A DNA stretch of 64,000 nt from CAYNFH01 sp964396385 (GCA_964396385.1 CAYNFH010000001.1:1-64000); one strand, 5' to 3'; shown: positions 44,803-52,674, counted from the stretch's first letter. Numbers and translations: made by a program. Notes: generated by a model not told the origin, from the sequence alone.

Positions 44803-44891
44803 GAAACAGCTTCCATGCAGGTCTGCGGTAGAGGGCGCCTAGACCTTCCATAGGTCCTCTGTGCTGGGACAGCCCTCAACGTTCGGATCCG

Positions 44892-44919
44892 GCCATCAGC
44901 CATCAGCCATCAACCATCG
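44892..44919. repeat. GCCATCA heptamer array (4 units)
   Basis: GCCATCA x3 and ACCATCG run head to tail. The array overlaps the stop codon of the RidA-family gene, so that gene's last base triplets are part of the repeat. Confidence 0.7.
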
Positions 44920-45392
44920 ATTCCGACCTCGGCCTCGATCTCCACCGGGATCCCGAACGGCAGCTCCGCCATCCCGACGGCCGAGCGTGCGTGGCGTCCG
45001 CGCTCGGGGCCGTACAGCTCGAGGATCAAATCCGAGAATCCGTTGATGACCTGGGGCTGGAGATGGAAGCCGGGCGAGGAGTTAACCATGCCGAACACGC
45101 GGAGCCAGGCCGTCACCCGGTCCAGGTCGCCGAGCTCCCGCTGGAGGCTGCCGAGGATGGCGAGGCCGGTGAGCCGGGCCGCCTGGTAGGCAAACGGTAC
45201 CGAGACCTCCGAATCCACCTTGCCCAGGGGCCTCGCGAGCCATCCATCCATGCTCTGGGGCCCGTGGCCGGCGACATAGGCCCGGTTGCCATGTACGCGG
45301 ACAAACGCGAACGGCAGCTCCACGCCCTGCGGCGCCCGCAGCGCGGGCGGCAGCTTCAGCCCCATCTCCTCCAGTTTTGCTTCGATCACCAT
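44910..45392 (-). CDS. RidA/YjgF family protein
   Basis: The 160-residue protein has NRAYVAGHGPQ, the long amphipathic core, and RSAVGMAELPFGIPVEIEAEVGI, in which the Arg and the Glu of EIEA match the catalytic pair of RidA imine deaminases. It is longer than RidA itself (~128) and belongs to the YjgF-like subfamily with a 20-residue N-terminal extension (MVIEAKLEEMGLKLPP). RidA removes reactive enamines made by threonine/serine dehydratases. A dehydratase relic lies just downstream on the same strand, so the pair once made metabolic sense. The stop falls in a heptamer repeat. Confidence 0.9.
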   Translation of the reverse strand: MVIEAKLEEMGLKLPPALRAPQGVELPFAFVRVHGNRAYVAGHGPQSMDGWLARPLGKVDSEVSVPFAYQAARLTGLAILGSLQRELGDLDRVTAWLRVFGMVNSSPGFHLQPQVINGFSDLILELYGPERGRHARSAVGMAELPFGIPVEIEAEVGIDG

Positions 45393-45402
45393 TTGAGCGA
45401 AT

Positions 45403-46308
45403 CTAGACTCTCAGCGCCTTGAGGAAGGCGACGCTCGGCGGCACGAGGTCCCAGCGCAGCTCAATGAAATAGTTTCGGACCCCGCCCACCCTGGCGGTGC
45501 GGAAGGTCTTTACCCAGTCGATGCTGCCCTGACCGAGGGCGACCTCCCGGTACCGGCGCCGCGGCCCCGGTCCCACGGGCGCGGCATCCGGCGGGTTCAT
45601 ATCGATGTCCTGCAGGTGCATGGAGAAGAAGCGGCCCGGGTACTTCTGGAAATAGTCCGCGGCGACGAAACCCGCCGTGATGGTGGACATCTGGAACTGG
45701 AACTTCACCAGCCGGGGGTCAAGCAGGTCGAACAGCAGGTCGTAGGTGCGCTTGCCGTTTACCATAGAGAGCTCGAACCCTTCGTTGTGCAGCCCCTGCT
45801 GCATCCCCGCGCCATGGGCCACCTGGGCGATGCGGTTGTACTCCTCGGCAGCGTGCTTCACCTGGTCCAGCGTGGGGTGGCTGCCGCCGTTCCCGTCGCC
45901 GAGGCTGGCGGTGATCATCTGCTTGATGCCGATCTCCCTGGCCCACGCGATGGACTTCTCCTGGCTGTTCCGCAGCTCGTGCATGGTGAAGTGGGAGCTC
46001 TCGGACTTCATGCCGTGGTCGGACAGGATGGTCCGGACCTGCTTCGGGTCGCTGAGCGAGGCGAACTCGTCTCCGTAGCCGATGGGGGAGCAGAGCTCCA
46101 GTCTGGATACTCCGATGACCGCCAGTGACTTGACCAGCGCCGGGAAGTCCCCGATCATCGATCGCATCGGCCAGACCTGGCAGCCGATGGGTATCCCCAG
46201 CGGTCCCCGCTCGGCAGCGGACGGATCCGCCACGCTCGCCAGCGCCACTCCCGATACTCCCGCCACCATCACCTTCGCCAGCAGCTCCCGCCTGGTCAAC
46301 ACTCCCAC
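45403..46308 (-). CDS. Exported TIM-barrel sugar isomerase/epimerase-like protein
   Basis: A GTG start at 46308 follows AGGAGAG and opens a leader MGVLTRRELLAKVMVAGVSGVALASVADPSAAE, twin-arginine-like. The rest is an AP endonuclease 2/xylose isomerase-type TIM barrel: GCQVWPMRSMIGDFPALVKSLAVIGVSRLELCSPIGYGDEF, SSHFTMHELRNS, LHNEGFELS, FQFQMSTI, FFSMHLQDIDMN and NYFIELRWDL supply the usual metal ligands. Tat-exported members occur widely in Acidobacteriota, Planctomycetota and Verrucomicrobiota, without proven substrates. An octamer array lies 19 bases before the start. It is 10 bases upstream of RidA, likely one transcript. Confidence 0.87.
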   Translation of the reverse strand: MGVLTRRELLAKVMVAGVSGVALASVADPSAAERGPLGIPIGCQVWPMRSMIGDFPALVKSLAVIGVSRLELCSPIGYGDEFASLSDPKQVRTILSDHGMKSESSHFTMHELRNSQEKSIAWAREIGIKQMITASLGDGNGGSHPTLDQVKHAAEEYNRIAQVAHGAGMQQGLHNEGFELSMVNGKRTYDLLFDLLDPRLVKFQFQMSTITAGFVAADYFQKYPGRFFSMHLQDIDMNPPDAAPVGPGPRRRYREVALGQGSIDWVKTFRTARVGGVRNYFIELRWDLVPPSVAFLKALRV

Positions 46309-46327
46309 ACTGTCTCTCCTCTCCTCA

Positions 46328-46361
46328 CCTGAACGCCTGAACGCCTGAACACCTGAACACC
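46328..46361 (-). repeat. TTCAGGCG octamer array before sugar isomerase-like gene
   Basis: Four units (minus strand TTCAGGTG x2, TTCAGGCG x2) end 19 bases before the GTG at 46308. Same orientation relative to the gene as the arrays at 4543 and 25426. Confidence 0.75.
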
Positions 46362-46501
46362 CTCCTATATCTCCCAGCCCGGTCTATATTCACGCGTGAG
46401 GTACCGCTTTGCCGCCGGGAGAGCGCGCGTGAAGAGCTGGTTGCTGTTGGTGGCTGTACCGGGCTGGGTTCGTTGTTCACTACATGTCCTCGCTGGGAAG
46501 C

Positions 46502-47707
46502 CTACTCCATGGCTCCGTACGCCAACGTCCAGAAGTCGGAAAACACCTTCGGCGGTTCCGGCGATTCCATCATACGCTGGGTGAAGAGGATGCCGATCAT
46601 CTCATTCGCCGGATCGGTATAGGCAGTCGTTCCGAGCCCGCCCGTCCAGCCGAACCGTCCGGGGGAATGGTAGATCTCCCTGCGTTGAATGTCGACGGCT
46701 ACTCCGAAGCCCCAGCTACTGAAGTCTCCAAAGAACAGTTCGGCGCCGGTCCGCTGCTCAGCGGTGAGCTGATCGGACGTCATCAGCTCTACGCTGGCGC
46801 GTGAAAGGATCTGTTCTCGGCCGTGCCTGCCTTTGTTCAGCAACATCAGGCAGAATGCGTAGTAGTCCTCTAAGGTCGAGACGAGCCCGCCGCCGCCCGA
46901 CTCGGAGAGCGGCTCAGATCCCCATGCGCTTCTCTCTACGTCGTCAAACACATCCAGCTCACCGGTTTGACGGTTGTACTGGTAGGACGTGGTGAACCTG
47001 TCGGTCTTGTCCCGGGGCACGTGGAACGCGGCGTCCTTCATCCCAAGCGGATCGAAGATGCGCTCTCGCATGAAAGCTCCAAGCGACTGTCCGGTCACTC
47101 GCGCGATCAGGGCGCCGAGCACATCCGCGCTCACGTGGTACATCCACCGCTCCCCCGGCTGCGCCATCCACGGGAGCGAGCCGAGCCTGCGCAGCCACTC
47201 GTCCATTCCGGGAGCCTGGGAGGGCCTGGGAGGACCGTCTCCGCCGATCTGGTTTTCTCGTATCAGCCTCTGAATTGGATAGGTGTCCGGCATTGCCATC
47301 ACGCTGCCAAAGCCCATGCGAAACGTCAATAGGTCGCGCAGCGTTATCGGGCGCTGTGCCGGCACGGTGTCGTCAGCGGGGGACGAGAGCGACTTCAGCA
47401 CGCGGCGGTGCGCGAGCTCAGGCAGCCACGTCTCGATCGACTCATCGAGCCGCAGCTTGCACTCTTCCACGAGAATCATCGCTGCGACGGCAGTAATGGG
47501 CTTTGTGATGGAAGCGATGCGGAAGATCGTGTTGGGTCGCATGGGTGAAGGACTGCCAAATGAAACGGTGCCGAGCGTCTCCACGTGGATGTCGCCCCGA
47601 TAACTAACCAGGGCGACCAGGCCCGGAAGCTCCTTACGTTCGATGAATCCCGACAGAACGCGGTGCATACGCTCGAAGCGTGAGTTCGAGAGCGCCGTAG
47701 TGGTCAT
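46502..47707 (-). CDS. Serine hydrolase, class C beta-lactamase/EstB type
   Basis: The 401-residue protein has S66-x-x-K69 in RIASITKP, Y190-x-S in ERWMYHVSADVLGALIARVTG, and HSPGRFGWTGGLGTTAYTDP in place of the KTG block (H/W-x-G type). These are the marks of penicillin-recognising-fold esterases such as EstB and LpqL-like hydrolases. No signal peptide is seen, so it is probably a cytoplasmic esterase and not a resistance enzyme. It stands alone, about 190 bases upstream of the isomerase-like gene. Confidence 0.9.
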   Translation of the reverse strand: MTTTALSNSRFERMHRVLSGFIERKELPGLVALVSYRGDIHVETLGTVSFGSPSPMRPNTIFRIASITKPITAVAAMILVEECKLRLDESIETWLPELAHRRVLKSLSSPADDTVPAQRPITLRDLLTFRMGFGSVMAMPDTYPIQRLIRENQIGGDGPPRPSQAPGMDEWLRRLGSLPWMAQPGERWMYHVSADVLGALIARVTGQSLGAFMRERIFDPLGMKDAAFHVPRDKTDRFTTSYQYNRQTGELDVFDDVERSAWGSEPLSESGGGGLVSTLEDYYAFCLMLLNKGRHGREQILSRASVELMTSDQLTAEQRTGAELFFGDFSSWGFGVAVDIQRREIYHSPGRFGWTGGLGTTAYTDPANEMIGILFTQRMMESPEPPKVFSDFWTLAYGAME

Positions 47708-48007
47708 TTGTGACTACTTCTCCTTGCTGGGGTCGGGGGACGGGCAATACGGTGACCGCTCCAGGTGGTGCTGATGTCAATGATGCCTTGTAGGGATGGC
47801 CATAGGCGTTAACGTACCGGTAGGGATTACCGTCCAGCGTGTTAACGAGGGCGTAGATAGCGGCTTCGGCCCGAGCGTGTATCTGTCTCCACCGTCCACG
47901 CAGTCGCCGTGTACTTCGGGGCGCAGCGAGGTAAAGCCTCCTCAGCGTGAGCCGAGCGGAACGGAGGCAAGCTCGGTGTCCGTGTGGTTCCTGAGGCCGG
48001 CGAGCGG
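47708..48007. other. Intergenic region with possible coding scrap
   Basis: On the minus strand a frame reads AIYALVNTLDGNPYRYVNAYGHPYK (about 47785-47870), which looks protein-like and faintly RHS-like, but has no start and no support. Nothing else is recognisable. Confidence 0.4.
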
Positions 48008-48948
48008 TCAACCGATCGCTGTCGGCAGCTTGAACCTCAGGAACTGGTCGAAAAGCGGTGTCTTGCGGAACGCGGTGGGTGCGGTAAAGCGCCCATCGGA
48101 TTGACACTCCACGAGACCAAGATCCCGGAGCGGACGCAAGTACCGGAGCTGAGCATAGATGGTGCAGGCGTTCCCCCACGAAAATTCGGGCAGCGAGTCC
48201 CTGGTGGTTGGTAAGAACAGGTGGGGAGCTATTTCTGCTACCGGGACCCACTCGCTCGAACCCCCATCTGGTACAGGGCGAAGCCGATGAAACGCTGCAC
48301 CTGGGGCGCGGCAGGCAATCGGTCCATGGCGGCGAGGTTGAACCGGGTGAATAGCGTCCGGAAAATCAGCCGGTACAGTTCGCCCGTCGAGGCCGGGGCC
48401 AGAAGCGCTCGCGCCCGCTTTGTCAGCCGGAACTCACCCTTGCGGTACAGCAGGAGACCGGCTTGCGGCAGAAGATGCCGCAGCAGCTCTAAGTACGGGA
48501 CGTCGCCCTGGTTGAAGACCTTGTGATACTTGCGGAGGAATTCGCGCTTGTCCTCCTCAATCGTGAACTCCTCGAACATGCGGGCTGCGATCTTGCGGTT
48601 GAACGCGCCCGTGGCAGTCGCCTTGGCGCCGCCAAGCTCGTCCAGGACTGCCAAAACCCTGCGGGCATTCTGCAGGAGCGGCGCCGCCGCAAGGTCCTCC
48701 ACTTCCAGGTTGGCGTTTAGCGATAGCGCTCGGTCCATCCAGTCATCTGACGTCAGCGCGTGGACCTGCATAGGCGAGAGACCGCCGAGCTCCTCCTGGG
48801 GCGTACGGTTGTAGCGTTCGCAGACCTCCGCGGCGATCCGGTTCGCCTCCTCCAGCGAGCGGGGCCTTCGGCGTTCGATCTCCCTGCGCAACAGCTCCGC
48901 AGCCGGATGTGACGGTGCCTGCCTGCTGGCTTTCAGGTCGATGCGCAT
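48008..48948 (-). pseudogene. Conserved unknown protein, split by a frameshift near 48250
   Basis: From 48948 the frame reads YNRTPQEELGGLSPMQVHALTSDDW, GAFNRKIAARMFEEF, LELLRHLLPQAGLLLYRKGEFRLTKRARALL and VQRFIGFALYQMGVRAS, then stops. One base over, the next frame continues convincingly as EWVPVAEIAPHLFLPTTRDSLPEFSWGNACTIYAQLRYLRPLRDLGLVECQSDGRFTAPTAFRKTPLFDQFLRFKL to a stop at 48008. I recall proteins with the ELGGLSPxQVH opening but know no function; the last third looks like a winged helix. Either a recent frameshift or an indel error. Confidence 0.72.
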
Positions 48949-48949
48949 T

Positions 48950-49870
48950 CTATGCGTTCCTCCTCCTCAGCACTTGCGCCGTTCGGCGGGTAACTTCCTG
49001 CCGGTCGGCGTCTCGTTTTGTGAAGGTGGAGTAGGCAATGTGCTCCAGGCCGATCTGGAGCTCGTAGGCGGTCAGGCGGTCATCGAACCCCGGTACTTCC
49101 AGGCCGATGGAGCGGTAGTGCTCCTGGAAGACACGTCGCAAATCGAGTGCCTCCATGGCGGGATACCAGGGCGCCCAGAAGGTGAACCAGGCCAGCTCAT
49201 AGAGGAAGTCCCCGACCTTCGAGCAGCCCCAGTCAAAGACGGCGGTGAGCCGGGACCCATCCGGCTCAACAAGGACGTTCCGGTTCAGAAGGTCCCGGTG
49301 GATGACGTGCCCGACTTCTGGGCAGGCGGGGAGCAGCTCGCGGAGGGCGCGCTCGCCGAACACGAACACCTCCTCGATGTGGGGCAATTCGTGCAGCGCT
49401 GCACGCCAGCCGCTCACGCGCCCGCCGGGCGGGTCTTCCAACGACGACAACAGCCACTCGCGCCAACGGGTTGAGGGTTGAGGGGTGAGCGTTGAGAGAG
49501 TCACCGAGCGCAGGTGGTCCAGGGCGCGGAGCAGCGCGGGCAGCACACTGCGCCATTGCCGCTCATTAAGCTCTTCCAGGAAGATGCCGAAGTGGCGCTC
49601 GGAGATCGCAAAGAAGCCGCCCAAAGCCTCTCCGATCTCCAGCACGGCGGGGACGGGGAGCTCCGGTCCGGCGTAGACCATGGCCTCCCGGTCCTTCTGG
49701 AAGTCCTCCACGTGCCGGCCGAAGCGGGCCACCAGGTCGCGGCCGTCCAGGCGGAAGGAGAACGCACGGGACCAGTCTCCTCCGCCTAGCTCCGCCACGT
49801 CCGTAGCGGCGGGGCCGTACCGCTCCGCCAGGAAACGCGCGGCCTCCTCTCGGTCTACCGGCTGAGCCAT
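48950..49870 (-). CDS. Aminoglycoside phosphotransferase-fold kinase
   Basis: The ATG at 49870 (MAQPVDREEAARFLAERYG) is chosen over 49876 because AGGAG lies six bases before it and directly abuts the earlier one. The 306-residue protein has GGGDWSRAFSFRLDGRDLVARFG (ATP site), VIHRDLLNRNVLVEPDG (catalytic Asp and Asn) and LTAVFDWGCSKVGDFLYELAWF (metal Asp). This superfamily phosphorylates small alcohols, sugars or antibiotics; the substrate is unknown. Residues TLSTLTPQPST come from a heptamer repeat array (49470-49497) lying in a linker. It follows the split unknown gene start by one base on the same strand. Confidence 0.87.
   Translation of the reverse strand: MAQPVDREEAARFLAERYGPAATDVAELGGGDWSRAFSFRLDGRDLVARFGRHVEDFQKDREAMVYAGPELPVPAVLEIGEALGGFFAISERHFGIFLEELNERQWRSVLPALLRALDHLRSVTLSTLTPQPSTRWREWLLSSLEDPPGGRVSGWRAALHELPHIEEVFVFGERALRELLPACPEVGHVIHRDLLNRNVLVEPDGSRLTAVFDWGCSKVGDFLYELAWFTFWAPWYPAMEALDLRRVFQEHYRSIGLEVPGFDDRLTAYELQIGLEHIAYSTFTKRDADRQEVTRRTAQVLRRRNA
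49470..49497. repeat. GTTGAGG heptamer array inside kinase gene
   Basis: GTTGAGG, GTTGAGG, GGTGAGC and GTTGAGA are adjacent and translated in frame by the phosphotransferase gene on the minus strand. Confidence 0.65.
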
Positions 49871-49931
49871 ACCCATCTCCTAATCTTGCGAATCCCGCAC
49901 GATGGATCAAGCGGGCAATTGGCTCTTGCCC

Positions 49932-49937
49932 TATAAT
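49932..49937 (+). promoter_or_regulatory. Possible -10 box TATAAT
   Basis: A perfect TATAAT lies 45 bases before the GyrI-like gene in otherwise GC-rich DNA. No convincing -35 box is seen at the right distance. Confidence 0.35.
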
Positions 49938-49976
49938 GGTGCGGATAACGCTGAATCACAAGGGGATACCATCCAC

Positions 49977-50594
49977 ATGCAAAAGATGACACGTCGACGG
50001 TTCATTCGGGAAGCCGGTTCGCTTTCACTCTGTGGCGCTCTCTGCGGCGTCCTGGTGGACGAGGCCAGGGCACGCGACGCAGGACCCCGGCTGGAGCACC
50101 GCGATAAGCAGTATTACGTCGGCATCCGCACGGTCTGTTCGATGGAAGATATTGGACCCAAGGTCTCCGGGTTGTTCCCTGAGGTACGCCAGTGGCTGGA
50201 CCGTAAGGGTGTCCGGCCCACGGGCGCTCCGTTCATCCGGTACCTGGTGATCGACATGGCGAAACGGCTGGAGCTGGAAGTCGGCTGGCCGGTGCCGAAG
50301 CCCGTGCCGGGTGATGGCCGCGTCCATGCGGGCGTGCTGCCCGCCGGCCGGTACGCCGTCCTGAACCACACCGGAGCGCCGAGCAGCCTGGTGCGGGCCA
50401 ACGCGGACCTGCAGGCGTGGGCCAGAGAGAAGCACATCCGCTTCCAGATGCGGGAGACAAAGCGCGGCTCCGTGTGGGGCTNNNNNNNNNNCTGCCGGGT
50501 GGAGTTCTCCCTGACGGACCCCCATGAACAGCCGGACATGGAGAAGTGGCAGACCGAGATTGCGTACCTGGTGGCGGACGCCGGGCGCGGGTAG
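49977..50594 (+). CDS. Exported GyrI-like/effector-binding-domain protein (contains assembly gap)
   Basis: AAGGGGAT precedes the ATG. The leader MQKMTRRRFIREAGSLSLCGALCGVLVDEARA is twin-arginine-like. The remainder resembles the GyrI/AraC effector-binding domain: YYVGIRTVCSMEDIGPKVSGLFPEVRQWLDRKGVRPTGAPFIRY, VPGDGRVHAGVLPAGRYAVLNHTGAPSSLVRANADLQAWA, VEFSLTDPHEQPDMEKWQTEIAYLV. GyrI-like domains bind small drug-like molecules and are usually cytoplasmic, so an exported one is unusual. Ten Ns interrupt codons near 50482, and the true length between WG and CRVE is unknown. Confidence 0.8.
   Translation: MQKMTRRRFIREAGSLSLCGALCGVLVDEARARDAGPRLEHRDKQYYVGIRTVCSMEDIGPKVSGLFPEVRQWLDRKGVRPTGAPFIRYLVIDMAKRLELEVGWPVPKPVPGDGRVHAGVLPAGRYAVLNHTGAPSSLVRANADLQAWAREKHIRFQMRETKRGSVWGXXXXCRVEFSLTDPHEQPDMEKWQTEIAYLVADAGRG
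50482..50491. other. Assembly gap (10 N)
   Basis: Ten undetermined bases join two contigs within the GyrI-like gene. The reading frame happens to stay open across them, but the real number of bases is not known. Confidence 0.99.
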
Positions 50595-50652
50595 CGGCTC
50601 GGCCGTGGCGTGCATAGTGCGCGGTGCGCACGTCGGAACGGTATGATCGGGT

Positions 50653-51306
50653 ATGGCTGCCCAGACAGACGACTTAGCGGCGCCGCGCTGGGCGCGGACG
50701 TGGGCGTGCACCATAGCGGAGGCGGAGCCGGCTTCCTCTACCCGCGTCGGGAGCAATGACGCCAATGCCGTGTACCGCCTCCAGTTCGCGGACCGAACAC
50801 TGTTCCTGAAGGTTGGCCCCTGCCTGCTGCCGGAGTACGAGAGGCTGCGCTGGCTGGAGGGTCGTCTGCCCGCTCCGCGCCCAGTTGCGTTCACGGGGCA
50901 GGATGGTGTGGACGCGCTACTCACGTCGGCGGTGGCGGGGCAGAGCCTGGCGGCGCTCTGCGCCTCGCTCTCGCCGCCGGACATCGTCGCGCGGATCGCG
51001 GCGGCGCTGCGGGTCCTCCACGAGGCGGATACCACCGGCTGGCCGTTTGGTGGGAGCGGCCGCGTTCTGGTGCACGGCGACGCCTGCCTGCCCAACTTCC
51101 TCTACGTTGGAGAGCTCCTGAGCGGCTACATCGACGTGGGCGAGATGGCCCTGGGCGAGCCGGAAGTGGATCTGGCCGCCGCCGTCTGGAGCCTCCAGTA
51201 CAACCTGGGCGCCGGGCACGGAGCGGCGTTCCTGCGGGCGTACGGCGTAACCGACGCGGACGAGGAGATAGTAGAGCGCCTACGGGTGAGCTATGAGCTG
51301 CGCTGA
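50653..51306 (+). CDS. APH(3')-like phosphotransferase
   Basis: The 217-residue protein has the APH(3') pattern: SNDANAVYRLQFADRTLFLKVGPCLLPEYERLRWLEGRLPAPRPVAFTGQDGVDALLTSAVAGQSL, VLVHGDACLPNFLYVGELLSGYIDVGEMALGEPEVDLAAAVWSLQYNLG and FLRAYGV. HGDACLPN holds the catalytic Asp and Asn, and YIDVGE the metal Asp. It is shorter than APH(3') enzymes (~260) at both ends, and the terminal helices (normally about 15-20 residues more) are cut short. Chromosomal members are often not resistance enzymes; substrate unknown. It follows the GyrI-like gene by 58 bases. Confidence 0.82.
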   Translation: MAAQTDDLAAPRWARTWACTIAEAEPASSTRVGSNDANAVYRLQFADRTLFLKVGPCLLPEYERLRWLEGRLPAPRPVAFTGQDGVDALLTSAVAGQSLAALCASLSPPDIVARIAAALRVLHEADTTGWPFGGSGRVLVHGDACLPNFLYVGELLSGYIDVGEMALGEPEVDLAAAVWSLQYNLGAGHGAAFLRAYGVTDADEEIVERLRVSYELR

Positions 51307-51373
51307 CGGTCCGGTTCTCCGGAAGTCACTATCGGTGGCCCCATCGTGACTGAATAGCAGTGATGGCATTCCC

Positions 51374-51405
51374 CCACAAAGTGGGACCATGGTCCCACTT
51401 TGTGG
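51374..51405. repeat. 32-bp perfect palindrome
   Basis: The 32 bases centred on CCATGG (between 51389 and 51390) read the same on both strands without a spacer. The half-site is CCACAAAGTGGGACCA, which itself contains CCCAC/GTGGG symmetry. It is followed by a T-rich TCATTTGG. It may be a dimeric operator, a terminator or a site for a nuclease or recombinase. Confidence 0.9.
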
Positions 51406-51519
51406 TCATTTGGTCCCATCGCCGGACGAGCATGAAGGATTTGAAGAGGCGGCCGTGGCGGGCGTTACGGTAAATCTATACATCGGCGAGCGTGAGTCCT
51501 CCGTCATATGAACGCACTC

Positions 51520-51600
51520 ACGCGGCCAGACACCTCCCTGGTAGGGAGGGCGAGGAACGGAGCTGCGGGTACGGCGGTGAGTGGGTGGGCCGGCTGAGGC
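51520..51600 (+). repeat. Hairpin repeat, copy A (right of DUF559 gene)
   Basis: ACACCTCCCT..AGGGAGGGCGAGGAACGG, then a G-rich stretch ending GTGGGCCGGC. Copy B at 52317-52395 matches in order (CACCTCCCTCCCAGGGAGGG, GGAACCGGGCGGCGAG, GGTGGGCCGGC). A and B flank the DUF559 gene as direct repeats. Confidence 0.7.
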
Positions 51601-51629
51601 CGCCTTATGACGTAATCTGAATTCCTGCA

Positions 51630-52043
51630 TCACGGCTCTTCGCGGTCCGCGACAGTGCGTTGAGCGGCGACTGCGGCTCGGAGCTCAGACAGAACTCCCT
51701 CCAGATCCTGCTGCACTCGGTCATTGGAGAACCTCAGTACGCGCAGGTTGCGACGCTCTAGAATCCGGTCTCGCTCCACATCATAATCCTTCTGTCCGGA
51801 ATGAATCGAGCCATCCAGTTCTATTACCAGCCCTGCCGCATGGCAGTAGAAGTCCACGATGAAGCCATCGATCACCTGCTGTCGCCGGAATGGTACTCCG
51901 TCCAGCCGGCTGTTCCGGATCCGGGCCCACAGCTTCGCCTCCGCGTCGGTCATCCTGTGGCGCATCATCCGCGCCGACTCCCGCTTCACCTGCGAGCTTG
52001 GCCCGTACACGATGCCTGAGCGGTCTACCTCATTCTGCTCCAT
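51630..52043 (-). CDS. DUF559 endonuclease-like protein
   Basis: The start at 52043 (MEQNEVDRSGIVYG) follows AGAAGG by eight bases; the longer frame runs through repeats. The 137-residue protein has ARMMRHRMTDAEAKLWARIRNSRLDGVPFRRQQVIDGFIVDFYCHAAGLVIELDGSIHSGQKDYDVERDRILERRNLRVLRFSNDRV. This is the DUF559 core, a Vsr/PD-(D/E)XK-like fold: IVDFYC and VIELDGSIH give the Asp and Glu. Such proteins are presumed nucleases and are common in repeat-rich accessory regions. Direct and inverted hairpin repeats surround it. Confidence 0.93.
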   Translation of the reverse strand: MEQNEVDRSGIVYGPSSQVKRESARMMRHRMTDAEAKLWARIRNSRLDGVPFRRQQVIDGFIVDFYCHAAGLVIELDGSIHSGQKDYDVERDRILERRNLRVLRFSNDRVQQDLEGVLSELRAAVAAQRTVADREEP

Positions 52044-52074
52044 ACCCGCACCTTCTCCGGCCGACCCGGAGGCC

Positions 52075-52215
52075 CACGCCCGGAGGCCTACCCACGCAAC
52101 TCCGTACGTGTTGCTCCGCCATACGGAAGGCCCACCCACGCCCGGAGGCCCACCGGCATATTGCTGTACGCGTTGCTGCGCCCTACGCCCTCCCTGAGAG
52201 GGAGGGGAGCCATTG
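52075..52215 (-). repeat. Tandem and inverted hairpin repeats, copy C
   Basis: GCCCACGCCCGGAGGC is repeated twice in tandem (about 52075-52130 and 52132-52190), each followed by GTACG(T/C)GTTGCT. The right end, CTCCCTGAGAGGGAGG, is an inverted relative of the hairpins in copies A and B. Confidence 0.65.
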
Positions 52216-52316
52216 GTGTGAGGTTGATACATGGAACGGCCTGCCAATAATCGGACTTACTTCAGGTACGAGCGGCCCGGATGCTTGCGAACGAACCTGA
52301 TGACCTCAAGCATCCA

Positions 52317-52395
52317 GACACCTCCCTCCCAGGGAGGGTGCGGAACCGGGCGGCGAGTAGGGCAGTGCGCAGGTGGGCCGGCGCGACGGGCTTGC
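52317..52395 (+). repeat. Hairpin repeat, copy B (left of DUF559 start)
   Basis: Contains CCTCCCTCCCAGGGAGGG as a hairpin and then the same G-rich order as copy A, ending GTGGGCCGGC. Same orientation as copy A. Confidence 0.7.
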
Positions 52396-52410
52396 CCTGC
52401 TAATCTCCTG

Positions 52411-52674
52411 CTACGGCCGGCACGTGCATCCGCGGCTCAGAGAACCACCGACGTCGTTGGCAGCCCACCGGTCCAGTTCTGCCGCGTCGTTGGAGCAGAC
52501 CTTGCGGTATCCGTTCCCGACGCGGCGGGCGGGGCTCGCTATGTGGCGGCACGTGGCGCGGTGCAGCACAAGGTAGATCGGAGATGGATTCTCGTAGCAG
52601 TTCACCACGTAGCCGTTCGGGTTGGCGGCCAGCCAGGCGAAGTAGGCCTGGTCACTGTCTGGGAAGTCCGGCAT
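52411..52674 (-). CDS. Small conserved-looking hypothetical (87 aa)
   Basis: AGAAGGAG lies before the ATG at 52674 (MPDFPDSDQAYFAWLAANPNGYVVNCYENPSPIYLVLHRATCRHI). An in-frame ATG at 52710 is less likely. The Y-F-x-W-L-x-x-N-P-x-G-Y-V-V-N and L-H-R-A-x-C pattern seems conserved in small proteins of other environmental genomes, with four cysteines in all. Function unknown. It sits 52 bases downstream of the orphan hicB-like gene on the same strand. Confidence 0.7.
   Translation of the reverse strand: MPDFPDSDQAYFAWLAANPNGYVVNCYENPSPIYLVLHRATCRHIASPARRVGNGYRKVCSNDAAELDRWAANDVGGSLSRGCTCRP

Larger units (their letters stand above)
51307..51629. other. Intergenic region with palindrome and repeat
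   Basis: No gene is visible. It contains the 32-bp perfect palindrome (51374-51405) and one copy of the CTCCCT/AGGGAGG repeat (51520-51600). Confidence 0.7.
52044..52410. other. Repeat-filled intergenic region
   Basis: The space between the DUF559 start and the next gene is mostly repeats (52075-52215 and 52317-52395). No gene is supported. Confidence 0.7.

Noticed and set aside
46396..46584. Small plus-strand frame with hydrophobic stretch WLLLVAVPGW
   Set aside because: It could be a truncated signal peptide, but it has no following domain and runs into the antisense of the serine hydrolase.
46502..47707. Beta-lactamase resistance gene
   Set aside because: The SxxK and YxS motifs fit EstB-like esterases equally well, the KTG block is replaced, and there is no signal peptide.
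50653..51306. Aminoglycoside resistance gene
   Set aside because: The fold is APH(3')-like, but the protein is short and chromosomal with no mobile context, so resistance is not claimed.
51520..52395. CRISPR array
   Set aside because: The repeats are few, hairpin-like and of unequal spacing, with no regular spacers and no cas genes.
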